Part shown: piece after piece, positions 10,200 to 20,420 of the stretch | Layout of the letters: each line of letters opens with the position of its first letter | Position numbering within the stretch: the stretch's first letter is position 1 | Assembly (NCBI RefSeq): GCF_964237555.1 | Contig: NC_091445.1 | Coordinates: forward strand, 20,222,485-20,286,484 | Reading direction: 5' to 3' | DNA length: 64,000 nucleotides | From: Oryctolagus cuniculus | Lineage: Eukaryota; Chordata; Mammalia; Lagomorpha; Leporidae | Translations under genes and position numbers: made by a program | The notes under the pieces: model-generated | Database searches by the model: none | What the model saw: the letters and a program-made list of their open reading frames with translations, nothing else | Told to the model about the DNA's origin: nothing

Positions 10200-11345
10200 C
10201 TTCTAGTCCACAATATTCATGGTCAGTCCATATCTACTTATCAGTGAAGTTTGCCACAGTGGCTCCAGTCTTTCGATATATGAGACCATCTCAAACCTGA
10301 TGCATCCAAAATTGTCTCCTAGACTCCTCCTCTGAAAGAGTGCTCCTCCCACAGCCTTCCCACCTAGGCTGATGGGAACTGCATTCCTCTCCTCTCCTAG
10401 GCCCCAAACCAGGCAGATCATCACTGATAGCTCTCTTTCTCTTTCATCCTATATCCCAACAACCATCAGCCATTTCTCTAAAATATACCCAGGATATATT
10501 GAATGTGTTTTGTTCTCCCCAAATTTTGTGTTGAAAGTCTAAGCACTAGGATGATGGTGTTGGGAGGGAAAGCCTTTGGGAGGTGATTAGGTCCGGGGGG
10601 TGAAGAACTTATGAACAGGATTAGTGCTCTTACAAATGATGCCCAAGAGAGAACACTATGATGGTCATTTAGAACTGGGCCATCATCTGACAATGAATCT
10701 TTCAATGCACTAGTCTTGGATTTCTCAGCCCCCAGGACTGTGAAAAATAAATTCCTGTTCTTTTTAAACCACTCAGTCTCTAGTGTTTTCTTTTTTACAT
10801 AGCAGCCCAAGAAGACAAAAATGAGCTACTTTTACCACCTCCACCACCATCACCCAGGTCAAAGCCTCCATTGTCTCTTACTAGTATTATTTAAATAATT
10901 TCCTAGTGGGGATCCCTCCTTTTGCCCTTACTCTGTTCATCTGCTGGTATGGTCCAGTTCAAATGTTAGAACATGTCAGATTCCGCCGCTCCACTGCTCA
11001 GTACCATCCAATGGTTTCCTGGTCAGAGTAGAGGTTGAAGTTGTGACACTGGTTTGAACCAAGGCTATGTACAACTGGCCCTCCACCCTCACTGCTTATG
11101 TCTCCTATCTGTGCCGGTGCATGTGCTGGACATGTTGTCTCTATCTGGGACTCTGTTCCACTCCCTTGGCTTGGCTCCTTTGGGACATTTCTCAAACCTC
11201 TGTCTCATGAGAATTTGCATACTCATTGCCCCATCTGAAAATGCAGTACATACCCACCGACATCCCTACACTCCTAATCCCTAGCACTTACATTATTTTT
11301 CTCCATAGCACTTTTACCACTCAATTCTGTTATCTGTTTAGTATC
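10200..11345 (+). mobile_element. L2 (CR1-clade LINE) fragment, interrupted by LTR
   Basis: An ancient L2 in sense orientation. Segment 10230-10492 matches the downstream RT region of L2 ORF2 (decayed forms of the coding stretch ending in an AAAATATACCC-like string). Segment 10822-11345 continues in the same register (CACCTCCACCACCATCACC..., then CCAATGGTTTCC, then TTTTCTCCATAGCACTT near the 3' end). The MaLR-type LTR at 10493-10817 sits between them. No open frame survives. Confidence 0.72.
10493..10817 (+). mobile_element. Solo LTR, ERVL-MaLR (MLT1-like), inside L2
   Basis: It resembles MLT1-type MaLR LTRs. Visible parts are a GAATGTGTTTTGTTCTCCCC start region, GCCTTTGGGAGGTGATTAGG, GGATTAGTGCTCTTA, a TTGGATTTCTCAGCCCCCAG region, AAATAAATTCCTG (poly(A) signal area) and CATAGCAGCCCAAGAAGACA at the end. 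The two flanks join into continuous L2, so this is a later insertion. There is no internal retroviral sequence. Exact edges are uncertain by about 10 bp. Confidence 0.65.
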
Positions 11346-11912
11346 TTTACATGGGGCAATCACAGGTGACTTACAATTGTGTGACCATTTATATGTTTTC
11401 TCAATACTGAACAATAAGCATATTCAGAGGAAAGAGAGATTGCTATAGGCTCAGAGATGGGAAAGGCCTGGTACAGGAAGGCAGTGGCTACATCTTGCAA
11501 CTTGGTAGTCTGGGCTAGAGGGTGAAGAAATATCATTCCAATTCACAGCAAAACATGGGTAGAAGGTGGAGGGTACTGTGTACAGCAATATTTTAGAGGC
11601 AATGAGAAGAGCCAGCCTAAACTCTTCTTTTGTTTCCAAAATGTTGTATATGTAACTGGAAGTAGATTATGTTGTATAGGACTCAGGGATATGGATACCT
11701 TTAGGTGTTTTTTTTTTTTTTAATAGAAGGAAGCAGTAGTGGAATTATCTTTTGAAATCCTTCTAATGTTTTCCTGTCTTCCTATCATTCCTACATAATC
11801 CTTAGTATTCTTAGAAACAGTTTGCCTACTTTTCTCAAAACATTGATGTTCCTGATAACCCTCATTTTATGCTGTGATAGAAAAATTTAATATTTAAAAT
11901 TTTCCTAATTTT
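11346..11912. other. Unique sequence, no feature supported
   Basis: AT-rich, with a T tract at 11709-11722. I see nothing here that looks coding or repetitive. Confidence 0.45.
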
Positions 11913-12895
11913 ACTTATGGTATACAATTTCATGTACTTCATATATACAGATTTAGGAACACAATACTTTCCACCCTACACTCTTGCCTGCCCACACTCC
12001 CACCCTTCTTCTTTCTTCCTCTCTATCTTTTTTTTTTTTTTTTTTTTTTGGACAGGCAGAGTGGACAGTGAGAGAGAGAGAGAAAGGTCTTCCTTTTCCG
12101 TAGGTTCACCCCCCCAATGGCCGCTGCGGCTGGTGCACTGCGGCCGGCGTACCACACTAATCCGAAGCCAGGAGCCAGGTGCTTCTCCTTGTCTCCCATG
12201 GGGTGCAGGGTCCAAGGACCTGGGCCATCCTTCACTGCACTCTTGGGCCACAGCAGAGAGCTGGCCTGGAAGAGGGGCAACCGGGACAGAATCTGGCGCC
12301 TCAACCGGGACTAGAACCTGGTGTGCTGGTGCTGCAGGCAGAGGATTAGCCTATTGAGCCGTGGGGCCGGCCCCTTCCTCTTTTATAATGATGTACTTTC
12401 AGTTTACTTTACACACATAAGATTAACCCTACACTAAGTAATGACTTCAATATAGGTATAGTAAGAAAAAAAAAACAATAGAAACAAGAGATGTAAATAA
12501 TCATTGAATCACATGGTATTTGTCTTTTTGGGACTGGCTTATTTCATTAAGTAAAATGGCTTCCAGTTGCATAATTGTGTTGCAAAATACAGGATTTCAT
12601 TCCTTTGTACAGCTGAGTAGTGCTCTATAGTGTATATATACCGTAATTTCTTTATCTAGTCATCAGTTGATGTATAGCCATTGTGGAAGACAGTATGGAG
12701 ATATCTCAGATAGCTGAAAATAGATATACCATATGATCCAGCAATCCCTTTCCTGGGGATTTACACAAGGAAAATGAAATCAGTACATGAAAGAGTTATC
12801 TGTACCACCTCTCATATGTTTATTGCAGCTGAATTCACAATAGCTAAGATATGGAATTAACCCAGATGTCCCCATCAACTGATGACTGGAAAAAA
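11913..12895. mobile_element. Twin-primed (5'-inverted) older L1 3' end
   Basis: The left part, 11913-12672, is minus-strand L1: 3' UTR, then the end of ORF2 (GGGACTGGCTTATTTCA region at about 12530). The right part, 12673-12895, is plus-strand L1 ORF2 just upstream of that point (CCATATGATCCAGCAATCCC, TATTGCAGCTGAATTCACAATAGC, CCCAGATGTCC). The two parts meet at CATCAGTTGATG (12661-12672), whose complement recurs in the plus part at 12873-12884. This geometry is typical of twin priming during L1 insertion. A C repeat later entered the 3' UTR at 12027-12373. Confidence 0.8.
12027..12373 (-). mobile_element. C repeat (CSINE2-type), nearly full length
   Basis: Antisense copy: T tail (12028-12050), GACAGGCAGAGT, (GA)n, GAAAGGTCTTCC, body, and tRNA-like head ending in ...GAGCCGTGGGGCCGGCCCC. 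The imperfect TSD is CTTCCTCTCTATC (12015-12027) against CTTCCTCTTTTAT (12374-12386). It is inserted into the twin-primed L1, so it is younger than that L1. Confidence 0.93.
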
Positions 12896-13194
12896 TTAAG
12901 TTTCAAAGAAATGACACAATTATATTTCTAGCAAGATAAGATTGTGTAGTCATTTCCATTTGATATTTTTCTTGCATATGTTTTTAAGTGGAAAGAGAAA
13001 ATTAATAAATTTATTAATGTGGAAATAAAACTGAAGACTTGCAAGAATAAAGAATATTAACTTATTTTTGTTTGGCTGGAGAACTCTCAAAAGATTTCTA
13101 TTATAAATTCTAGATTTATTTTTATTTTTCTGAGCCTCATTTCCATCACTTATTTCTGTAGCTAGAAGAGAACCTCTTCGAAATGAATTTGTTG
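12896..13194. other. Unique AT-rich sequence
   Basis: No recognisable repeat or gene. Confidence 0.4.
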
Positions 13195-13272
13195 TCCTGT
13201 GTAAATGTGCCCTTCCTAAGTGTGGAGCATGGCTCCTGTGTAAATGTGTCTTTCCTAGGTGTGGAGCATGGC
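13195..13272. repeat. 39-bp direct tandem duplication (2 copies)
   Basis: Two adjacent 39-bp units, 13195-13233 and 13234-13272, each starting TCCTGTGTAAATGTG and ending GTGTGGAGCATGGC or close to it, differing at about three positions. It is not part of any repeat I recognise. Confidence 0.85.
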
Positions 13273-15262
13273 TATGATTTCAGCATGTGGCTAGGCCAGT
13301 GAAGGGCAGGTCAGCACTTCCTATTAAAAAGAAGGAGGATGAGCTATAAAGACCTCATGCTGTTGCTTAAAGCCTGCCCTATCCACCCTGCACTGAGACC
13401 TTTCCAGGAAAGGGGCATCAGCCATGATATGCACCTTGCTTAACAGTGCTCAGTTCGTATCTGGGGCCAAATGATATTGTCGGAGAAAAGATTATCCCAA
13501 ATACTACATGGTAGAACGTGCAAAAACACTTTCAAAGTCAGATTTTCAAATTAGTGGGTGAAAGAGGGTCAGCATTCAGATTTTTTTTAAAAAAACACGT
13601 ATGATACTAGCACAACTCCAGATGTACAGAATGTCACAGAGGGGAGAAAGGCTTATTCGTAATGCTTCTAATGATTTTCTGTGAGCACTTCATGCAGAGC
13701 TCAGCAGTTTCCAGTATAAGATGTACACTCCTGCCCTTTGGATTTCTGGGATGGAATATCAACTAAATGAATTTAATTGTCTCATTAGCACTTCTTGGAG
13801 ATTCTTCCCTTTAAACATAATACAGAGAGCATAAACATGGGCATAGTAAGCCAACCACCTTAATGTAAGGTAATGGAGTCTCAAAAGGAAAACATTCAGT
13901 GGGAATGAAAAGGAAATGAGGAAAATAAAATAATATTACAGCAATGATTGTTTTATAGCATGTATTTTTAATTATATAGAACTGTGCGTGTGATAAGGGG
14001 GATGAGTGGTAGGAAAGAGTCAGACTGGGGCTCACACTCGTCAGGCCCAGTGAATTAGAGATGACCGAGTACAGTCAGGTACTTAAAGTTTCTCCGAGTT
14101 ATTCTGTAATAGCAGGAAAAATTGCTGCTGGAAACGGCAGCAATTAAGCAATTAATGTAAGATCTGTGGCTACAGATTTATTGAATTCTATTCTGGGTAT
14201 AAATGATAGTATTTTCGTCATCAGCTCTTTGTCCCCTCCACTTCTTCCTCTCCAGGTTCTCATCCTTTACCCAACTCTCTTTTTCAACTGCATTTCCTCC
14301 CTTTCAAATTCCCCTCCATTTCTACCCTATCAAATTTTGTGTTTGCTCAACTCTCTTGGCCTTCTTTTCACTCTAACTTAGCAATCAGAATTCATTCTCT
14401 TCCCCAAACTGAACAACTGGATTCTGATGTACATTGTTTTTGGATATGCCACACCTTACCTCCTGATGTTGGTTAAGAGCTCTAAGCTGCCCTTAGCTTA
14501 CACCTTGCCTTGGCATGACTTTGAGATAAGGATATCAGCTTTGATGGCCTGTGTCCCTTTCCTGGTGGAAGCTTCATTCTTCTCCACAGGGAAATATGCA
14601 ATGGATAATGACAGCCACCAACAGTCCATACACAATAAATAAATGCTACACATGGGTTTCATCTCTCCAGAAAATAGTTGCAGGAGTATATTTTTAAATG
14701 TGTGGAAGCAGTATTTTGCTATCCAGATTATTTTATGATTCCTGATATTTCCCATTACCTTATAATTTCTGCATTTGGGTTGCTAGATTCCAGCAGCTGG
14801 CATCAACAGAAATGTTAGTTTTCCCATCTACCATCTATTGGCCTAAAAGTTTAATTAGTATGACTGCACCTGTTAGATTCTCACTTGTCTTCTGCTTTTT
14901 TTACTGGACTTCGCATAGCAGAGGCATTTCTGGAAAGAATTCAGAGAAACATTCAGGGAGGGTAAAGTGGTATAAATTAAATTATGCTTTCTTTTGGACT
15001 GTTATACACATTGAAATTGTAAATGACACAATAATACTTATTTCTTATATATTTCCTCCTAACTCCTAATTTATTTGCTGAAAATATAAGTAAAGGAACT
15101 TCTTTATGTATATCTGTAGTTGAGATTGTTTAAAAGTATTAATAAAATAAAATTTGAAAAAGTGTCTGAAGCCATGGTTTAAATGCTGCGTTATAAATCA
15201 TGTTACCCTTAGGGCTGGATTATAGACTGTTTTGGATTGGGTTTTCTTTTCTTTCCTTTTTT
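13273..15262. other. About 2 kb unique sequence, no feature supported
   Basis: The longest stretch without an identified repeat in the left half. Short open frames occur (e.g. 14166-14381 and 14427-14642) but show no domain, no consistent splice context and no similarity I recognise. A diverged exon or conserved non-coding element cannot be ruled out by eye. Confidence 0.4.
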
Positions 15263-15611
15263 TAAAGATTTATTTGTTTATTTGAAATGCAGAGTTACAG
15301 AGAAGCAGTGGGGATTGGTGGGAGAGACAGAGAGAGAGAGAGAGAGAGATGTACCATCTGCTGGTTCACTCCCCAAATGGCCACAATAGTCAGGGCTGGG
15401 CCAGGCTGAACATAGGAGCTTGGAACTTAGCTGGGTTTCCCACGTGTATGGCAGCAACCCAAAGACTCCAAGGATTTGGGCCATCTTCTACTGCTTTCTC
15501 AGGAACGTTAGCAAGGAGTTGGGTTGGAAGTGGAGCATGTAGGACTTGAACTGGTTCCCATGTGGGATGCTGGCATTTCAGGCGGTGGCTTAACCCACTG
15601 TACCAACCCCA
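15263..15611 (-). mobile_element. Old C repeat
   Basis: Antisense: AAAGATTTATTTGTTTATTTG tail region, (GA)n at 15330-15348, CTGCTGGTTCACTCCCCAAATGGCC, a GGGCCATCTTCTACTGC body, and head ...GGCTTAACCCACTGTACCAACCCC. Belongs to the ATTTATTTATTT-tailed C subfamily. Well diverged. Confidence 0.9.
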
Positions 15612-15738
15612 ATGGACTGGGCTTTCTAGACTGTGCTTTGTTGGTCAGGAAGGCTATATATCTATATTTATGGCACTTTGAGATGGATTTTGGTAAACAG
15701 ATTTCACTTTGAAGCCTTTATACTTTTTGATTTCTTTT

Positions 15739-16053
15739 TTTTAAAAAAAGATTTATTTATTTGTAAGGCAGAGAGGCATAGGCAGAAGGTGGGGGGGCTT
15801 CTATTTACTGGTTCACTCCCCAGGTGGCCTCAATGGCTGGAACTGCATGATCCGAAGCCAAAAACCAGGAATTTCTTCCAGGTCTCCCACACAGGTGCAG
15901 GGGCCCAAGGACTTGGACCATCTTCTACTGTTTTCCTAGGCCACAGCAGAGAACTGGATCAGAATTGGAGGAGCTTGGACTCCAACCGGCGCCCATATGG
16001 GATGCTGGCACTGCAGGCAGTGAATTTACCTCTTATTCCACAGCGCCGGCCCT
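15739..16053 (-). mobile_element. C repeat
   Basis: Antisense copy, less diverged than its neighbour. AAAGATTTATTTATTTG, TTCACTCCCCAGGTGGCC, GGCCACAGCAGAGAACTGGATC, CGGCGCCCATATGGGATGC, and head ...CCACAGCGCCGGCCC. It is the second of five same-strand C repeats. An open frame across it (15633-16055) is a by-product. Confidence 0.92.
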
Positions 16054-16405
16054 GATGCTTTTTGATTTCTAACTCCTCCTAAGAGAATTGCATTTTATTT
16101 GTACTTGAGTCTTCATTTATTTTTGCCCACTTGAACACACATTGCTGCCCAGTATTTAAATTAAGTGTCATTTACCACCTTAGATTTATTCTTTGATGGG
16201 AAAAATGTAATTTATTCAATATTTTAATAACAAATCATGTGATCTAAAATCTGTGTTGTTAAGTCATATCCTGACTTCCATCTAATACTAGTTGCTGCCT
16301 ACTTAGGGTTCTAAAGCAATTTTTCAGTTTGGTGGAAATTTTCATTTAATGTTTTACCCCTGCAATGACAGATTGCACACATAAGTATAGTTGCGTACTA
16401 TATAT

Positions 16406-16820
16406 GAGAGGGGTTTTAAAAGTACCTAGAAATTTTGCATTACCTTAAATAATTTTTTTAACATTTATTATTTAAAAGAAATTGAAAGAGATTGAGATGG
16501 AGAGAGAGAACTCCTATTTGCTGGTTCATTCCCCAAATGCCTGTGATGGTCGGGCTAGGCTGAGGTTGAAGCTGGGAGCCAGAAACTAAATCTCTAAGTC
16601 TCCCATATTGGTGGCAGAGACCTAACTACTTGAGCCATGATTTATTGCTTCCTCGGGTCTGCACTAGGAGGAAGCTGCAGTGAGGAGCAGAGACAAGTAT
16701 TGAATTCAGGTGTTCTGAAATGGCATGTGGGCATCTTAACCAGAGTCTTAGCCATTAGGACAAATGTCAGCCTCCGCATTATCTTTTAATTCTATTTCAA
16801 TAAACTTCGTGCAGCTCCTG
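16406..16820. mobile_element. Small TIR (mariner-like) element split by a SINE
   Basis: The two pieces, 16406-16451 and 16774-16820, resemble the two ends of the element seen whole at 37043-37166 (decayed forms of CTTCAAAAAGTTCATGG and its inverse). Between them lies the C repeat 16452-16773. Imperfect direct repeats GCATTACCTTAAAT and GCATTATCTTTTAAT flank that SINE. Decayed, so moderate confidence. Confidence 0.55.
16452..16773 (-). mobile_element. Old C repeat inside a TIR element
   Basis: Antisense C repeat with a short GA stretch (16499-16509), TTTGCTGGTTCATTCCCCAAATG, a GTCTCCCATATTGGTGGCAG body and a decayed head ...CTTAGCCATTAGGACAAATG. Strongly diverged, yet younger than the TIR element it interrupts. 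Confidence 0.85.
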
Positions 16821-17188
16821 TGTGTTTCCTAAGAATAAAAGAAATCTTTAATATGACATGTTATGCATTTTTCCTGTTTTTTGAGGAAGACCAAATAGGA
16901 TTGTGCAAACCATGCTATTTAGTAACACATACTCTATCCTCCTGGAAGCGCAAAGAACCATTAGAAATAAAAGGCTTGAATGTTTTCCCTTTGGGATAGA
17001 GAATGTTCTCCAAGTTGGTCATGTTTTTCTTTTGGTTGTCTACCAAAGAATCCTTTTTCTTTCCTCTCTCTTATAGTTCTGTGATTCCCTTTCTGTATTT
17101 ACAGTCCCAAATACCACCTACGTGAATCCATCCTGAGCACTAGGGATTGACTGGCTTGATTTATTGTTAAATCCCAGTATTTTCTACT

Positions 17189-17240
17189 CAAAAAAGGATT
17201 TATTTCCTAATTCAATCAAAAGCATAGTGACATAGGTAGG

Positions 17241-17283
<43 letters not shown>

Positions 17284-17541
17284 TCTATCCACTAGTTCAC
17301 TCTCCAGTGGCCTGCAACATTTAGGCTAAGCCATGCTGAAGCCAGAAGCCAGGAAATCCATCCGGTTATCCAAATGGATGGCAGGGACCAAAATTACATG
17401 GGGCATCATGTGCTGGTTTCCAGATGTATTAGCAAGAAACTGGATTAGAAGCAGAGCAGCCAGGACTCAAACTGGCACTCCTATATGGGATGCTGGCACT
17501 GCAAGTAGTGACTTAACCTCCTGTGCCAAAAAAGCCTGCCC
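17189..17541 (-). mobile_element. Old C repeat with long (GA)n
   Basis: Antisense: AAAAGGATTTATTTCC, a pure GA dinucleotide array at about 17241-17280, CTTCTATCCACTAGTTCACTC, a CATATGGGATGCTGGCACTGC-like segment (about 17482-17502) and head ...CCTGTGCCAAAAAAGCCTGCCCC. The GA array is the expanded CT region of the SINE. Confidence 0.88.
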
Positions 17542-17554
17542 CCTTATCCACTTT

Positions 17555-17584
17555 TTATTAACATTTATTTTTATTTATTTTGAA

Positions 17585-17625
<41 letters not shown>

Positions 17626-17886
17626 CTCCATCAGCTGGTTCACTCTCCAGATGGCCAGAATGACCAGTGCTGGGCCAGGGCACAGTCAGGAGCAAGGAGC
17701 TTCATCTTTTGTTTCCCACATGGGTGGCAGGGGCCCAAATACTTGTGCCATCTTCTACTGCTTTTCCCAGGCCATTAACAGGGAGCTGGATTAGAAGTGG
17801 AGCATCTGGAATATGAACTGGTACCCATATGGGATGCCGGCATCACAGGTGATATTGTGACCTGCTATGCCATAATGCCTGCCCCT
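17555..17886 (-). mobile_element. Old C repeat with long (GA)n
   Basis: Immediately next to the previous C repeat and on the same strand. ATTTATTTTTATTTATTTTG, a GA array at about 17588-17621, CATCAGCTGGTTCACTCTCC, GGTGGCAGGGGCCCAAATAC, and CCCATATGGGATGCCGGC leading to a decayed head ending GCCTGCCCC. It may have inserted into the A-rich tail or edge of its neighbour. Confidence 0.9.
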
Positions 17887-17929
17887 CTTATCCATTTTTG
17901 ATACTTAGGAAGCCAGGACCAAACCAGTG

Positions 17930-18345
17930 ATTGGTTTACAGTATGTTATTGGAAACAGAATTTAATTTACTAATGGGTGCGTGACTCAATTCAAGTTAAT
18001 GAGGAAAAGCAGGCTGACTTCTTGAAGAGCTTTGATGTCTGAAGAGAGTGTCCTTGGACAAGACAAAACCCTACCTCTGGAAATTATGATGAGTGATCAT
18101 CAGAGCTAGCACTGTCACTGTCATCAGTCACCATGAGGAGAACCTAAAACAGAGAGAATGATGCTTGCCAAGAGTGTCACAGAGAAGTTGACCAGAAGCT
18201 CTGGATTCCAGACAACCTGAGCCACCCTACTTTTGGACCTTAAGTTAAATGAGTTGGTAGATTTCCTGAGTACTTAAATAACATTGAGTTAGGTCTCTGG
18301 TTACTTAAAGCTACGTGTTTACAACTGATACTAACAGAAGGGAAA
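17930..18345 (+). repeat. Possible ancient interspersed repeat, unassigned
   Basis: The overall layout (a mid-section rich in GAGAG and AAGCC-like words, then TTACTTAAAGC...AACTGATACTAAC at the end) recalls the 3' end of several old mammalian LTR or LINE repeats. I cannot name the family, and this may be unique DNA. Confidence 0.3.
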
Positions 18346-19234
18346 CTTCTGGATGGAAGAAGGTACTGTCAAATGGTTTACCTTTAAGACCATTAAATCA
18401 TAGAAGAGTAGCTTACAGCAAGGTCCAAACCATGATCTCAGACTAACCAACTACATTCCCATTGGTGGGGCAGTAAACAGACATTGCACTGTGTCTCCTT
18501 TGCAAAATGAAGAAACTACTTTCAATTTTGGAGCTACTGTCTATGGAAGACTGGCATCAAAACTTGGATTTAGAGTTCCAAGTTAGAAAAAATGTATTAA
18601 CTTTGTCCCTATTGCTATTACTGGAATATACTCGTTGAACAAATACATATGCAACACTTAGCATTTTGCAAGTAATTCTGTGACTGTTGTCTAGAATCCA
18701 CATGCTAGACTTACACATCTGTCCTGTCATCCCACTCGACACTGGAATAGCAACAATTTCCTAACCAAGTGTTACTTCTTGCTGAGAAGGGTGCTGACCC
18801 TGCATTATTCAATAGGTGAGAAGATTCATCTGCTTATTTTTTATTAGGTACAAACTCTGTATTTCTCTTTCCTATGAATATATTCCTTCTCTGAGACCTT
18901 AATATTCTGAACCGATCACAAATATGTAAGGAGTAAAGAGTTTGCTGTTCAAGTTTAATTTAGTGGCTGGTAGACAGAAGGCTTGCTTTCAAACTAATTT
19001 GTTATCATGTATTCTTTAGAGATATTGTGAGTTTATGAGAGATTTCAAATTAACTCCATATATTCAAGTTGATTTTGTGGAGTAAAAAATGACTTAAAAT
19101 TCCTTTTTGACAACTCTTGTCCAAAAGTTGGTCAAAAAGCTATGTCTTTCATGAAGCTTGGAAATAATGAGTATAAATGAAATTAGAGCAACAGTGGGGC
19201 TATTATTAATACATGACTAATTTCATGTTTGTAC
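18346..19234. other. Unique sequence, no feature supported
   Basis: Ordinary AT-rich DNA. No repeat, coding region or RNA gene seen. Confidence 0.45.
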
Positions 19235-19252
19235 ACAAATGACAGAAATTCT

Positions 19253-19579
19253 AGGCTGGCGCCGTGGCTCAATAGGCTAATCCTCCGCCTACAGCGCCAG
19301 CACACCGGGTTCTAGTCCCGGTCGGGGTGCCGGGTTCTGTCCCGGTCGCTCCTCTTCCTGTCCAGCTCTATGCTGTGGCCCGGGAGTGCAGTGGAGGATG
19401 GCCCAAGTCCCTGGGCCCTGCACCCACATGGGAGACCAGGAGAAACACCTGGCTCCTGGCTTCGGATTAGCGCAGTGTGCTGGCCGCAGCGCGCCAGCCG
19501 TGGTGGCCATTGGAGGGTGAACCAACAGTAAAGGAAGACCTTTCTGTCTCTCTCTCTCTCACTCTCCACTCTGCCTGTC

Positions 19580-19610
<31 letters not shown>

Positions 19611-19611
19611 A
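19253..19611 (+). mobile_element. Young, full-length C repeat (CSINE2) with TSD
   Basis: One of the two best-preserved sense copies. The tRNA-like head has a box A-like TGGCTCAATAGG (19265-19276) and a box B-like GGTTCTAGTCC (19308-19318). Then come the body, CTCTCTCTCTCTC, TCTGCCTGTC and a run of 28 A residues. The 18-bp TSD ACAAATGACAGAAATTCT (19235-19252) pairs with ACAAATGACAAAACTTCT (19612-19629), two mismatches. SINEs of this type are transcribed by RNA polymerase III from boxes A and B and mobilised by L1. Both boxes look intact. Confidence 0.95.
19308..19318 (+). promoter_or_regulatory. Pol III box B in young C repeat
   Basis: GGTTCTAGTCC, one base from the tRNA box B consensus GGTTCGANTCC. 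It lies about 32 bp after the box A-like sequence (19265-19276), the spacing expected for a tRNA-derived promoter. Confidence 0.6.
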
Positions 19612-19902
19612 ACAAATGACAAAACTTCTGTCATTCTTCATTGATTAGACAATAGTAGCTTTTTCTTTGTCTTTTATGTTGTTTATATGCATTTATAGTA
19701 CTTTCTGTCATGGAGAGACTTTGGGCTGTTTGCAAGCATTAGGCTATGTAAATAAAGCAAGATAGGCATTTTCTTTTCTGCTATGCTTTATTTCCTTTAT
19801 AGAAGTAAATTTATGTTTTTGACATCATGAGATAAAGGTTAACAACATATCGGATTTAGAAAGGATCTTCAAGTGCTGCTTTTGAGACCAACATTCTCTT
19901 AT

Positions 19903-20160
19903 CAGGGTGCTAGTTCAAGTTCTGGTTGCTCTGCTTCCAATCCATCTTTCTGCTAATATACTTGGGAATGCAACATAGAATTTCCCAGGTACTTGGGCCC
20001 CTGCCACCCATGTGGAAGACCTGAATGGAGTGCCTGACTCCTGACTTCAGCCTGGCACAGACCTCGTTGTTGTGGTCATTTGGAGAGTGAACTAGTGAAT
20101 GGAAGATATCTCTCTCTCTTTCCCTCTGCCTTTCAAACAAGCAAACAAATATATCTTAAA
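19903..20160 (+). mobile_element. Old C repeat, 5' truncated
   Basis: Sense orientation. It begins in mid-head (GGGTGCTAGTTCAAGTTC) and runs through TTTCTGCTAATA, CACCCATGTGGAAGACC, TTGTGGTCATTTGGAGAGTG and TGGAAGATATCTCTCTC to CTGCCTTTCAAACAAGC. The first 40 or so bases of the head are absent. Confidence 0.88.
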
Positions 20161-20289
20161 GAAAGGAAAGGGTCTTCAAGTCAGCTAGTTACATTCTTCA
20201 CCTCATGTCACTCCTGTTGAAGATGGACTGCAGGCCAAATGAAAGGTCTTAGAATTTTTACCTTGTTACTTTGTAGGTATATGAGGATG

Positions 20290-20342
20290 TATTAAAATGC
20301 AGTTTTCTCATCTGTAAAATGTGTGTAATAACATTGAACTTC
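20290..20342 (+). repeat. MIR fragment
   Basis: CAGTTTTCTCATCTGTAAAA, the conserved MIR core, followed by a short decayed stretch. It ends where the C repeat head begins. Confidence 0.65.
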
Positions 20343-20420
20343 AGGGCCGGTGCTGTGGCACAGTGGGTTAACGCCCTGGCCTGAAGCTCCAGCATCCCAT
20401 ATGGGCACTGGTTCAATTCA
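20343..20420 (+). mobile_element. C repeat head only (3' part missing)
   Basis: AGGGCCGGTGCTGTGGCACAG through CCAGCATCCCATATGGGCAC, i.e. the tRNA-like head of a C repeat, then an abrupt change to unrelated sequence. No body, CT stretch or A tail follows, so a deletion rather than normal 5' truncation must have produced it. Confidence 0.8.

Noticed and set aside
11917..12357. 146-codon open frame on the plus strand
   Set aside because: It crosses L1 3' UTR and an antisense C repeat including its T tail. Not a gene.
17333..17794. 153-codon open frame with an Arg-Glu repeat
   Set aside because: It crosses two C repeats. The repeat of Arg and Glu is the translated GA array.
19253..19330. tRNA gene
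   Set aside because: Box A and box B are present, but this is the tRNA-like head of a C repeat, followed by the SINE body and A tail. It would not fold as a complete cloverleaf tRNA with an acceptor end.
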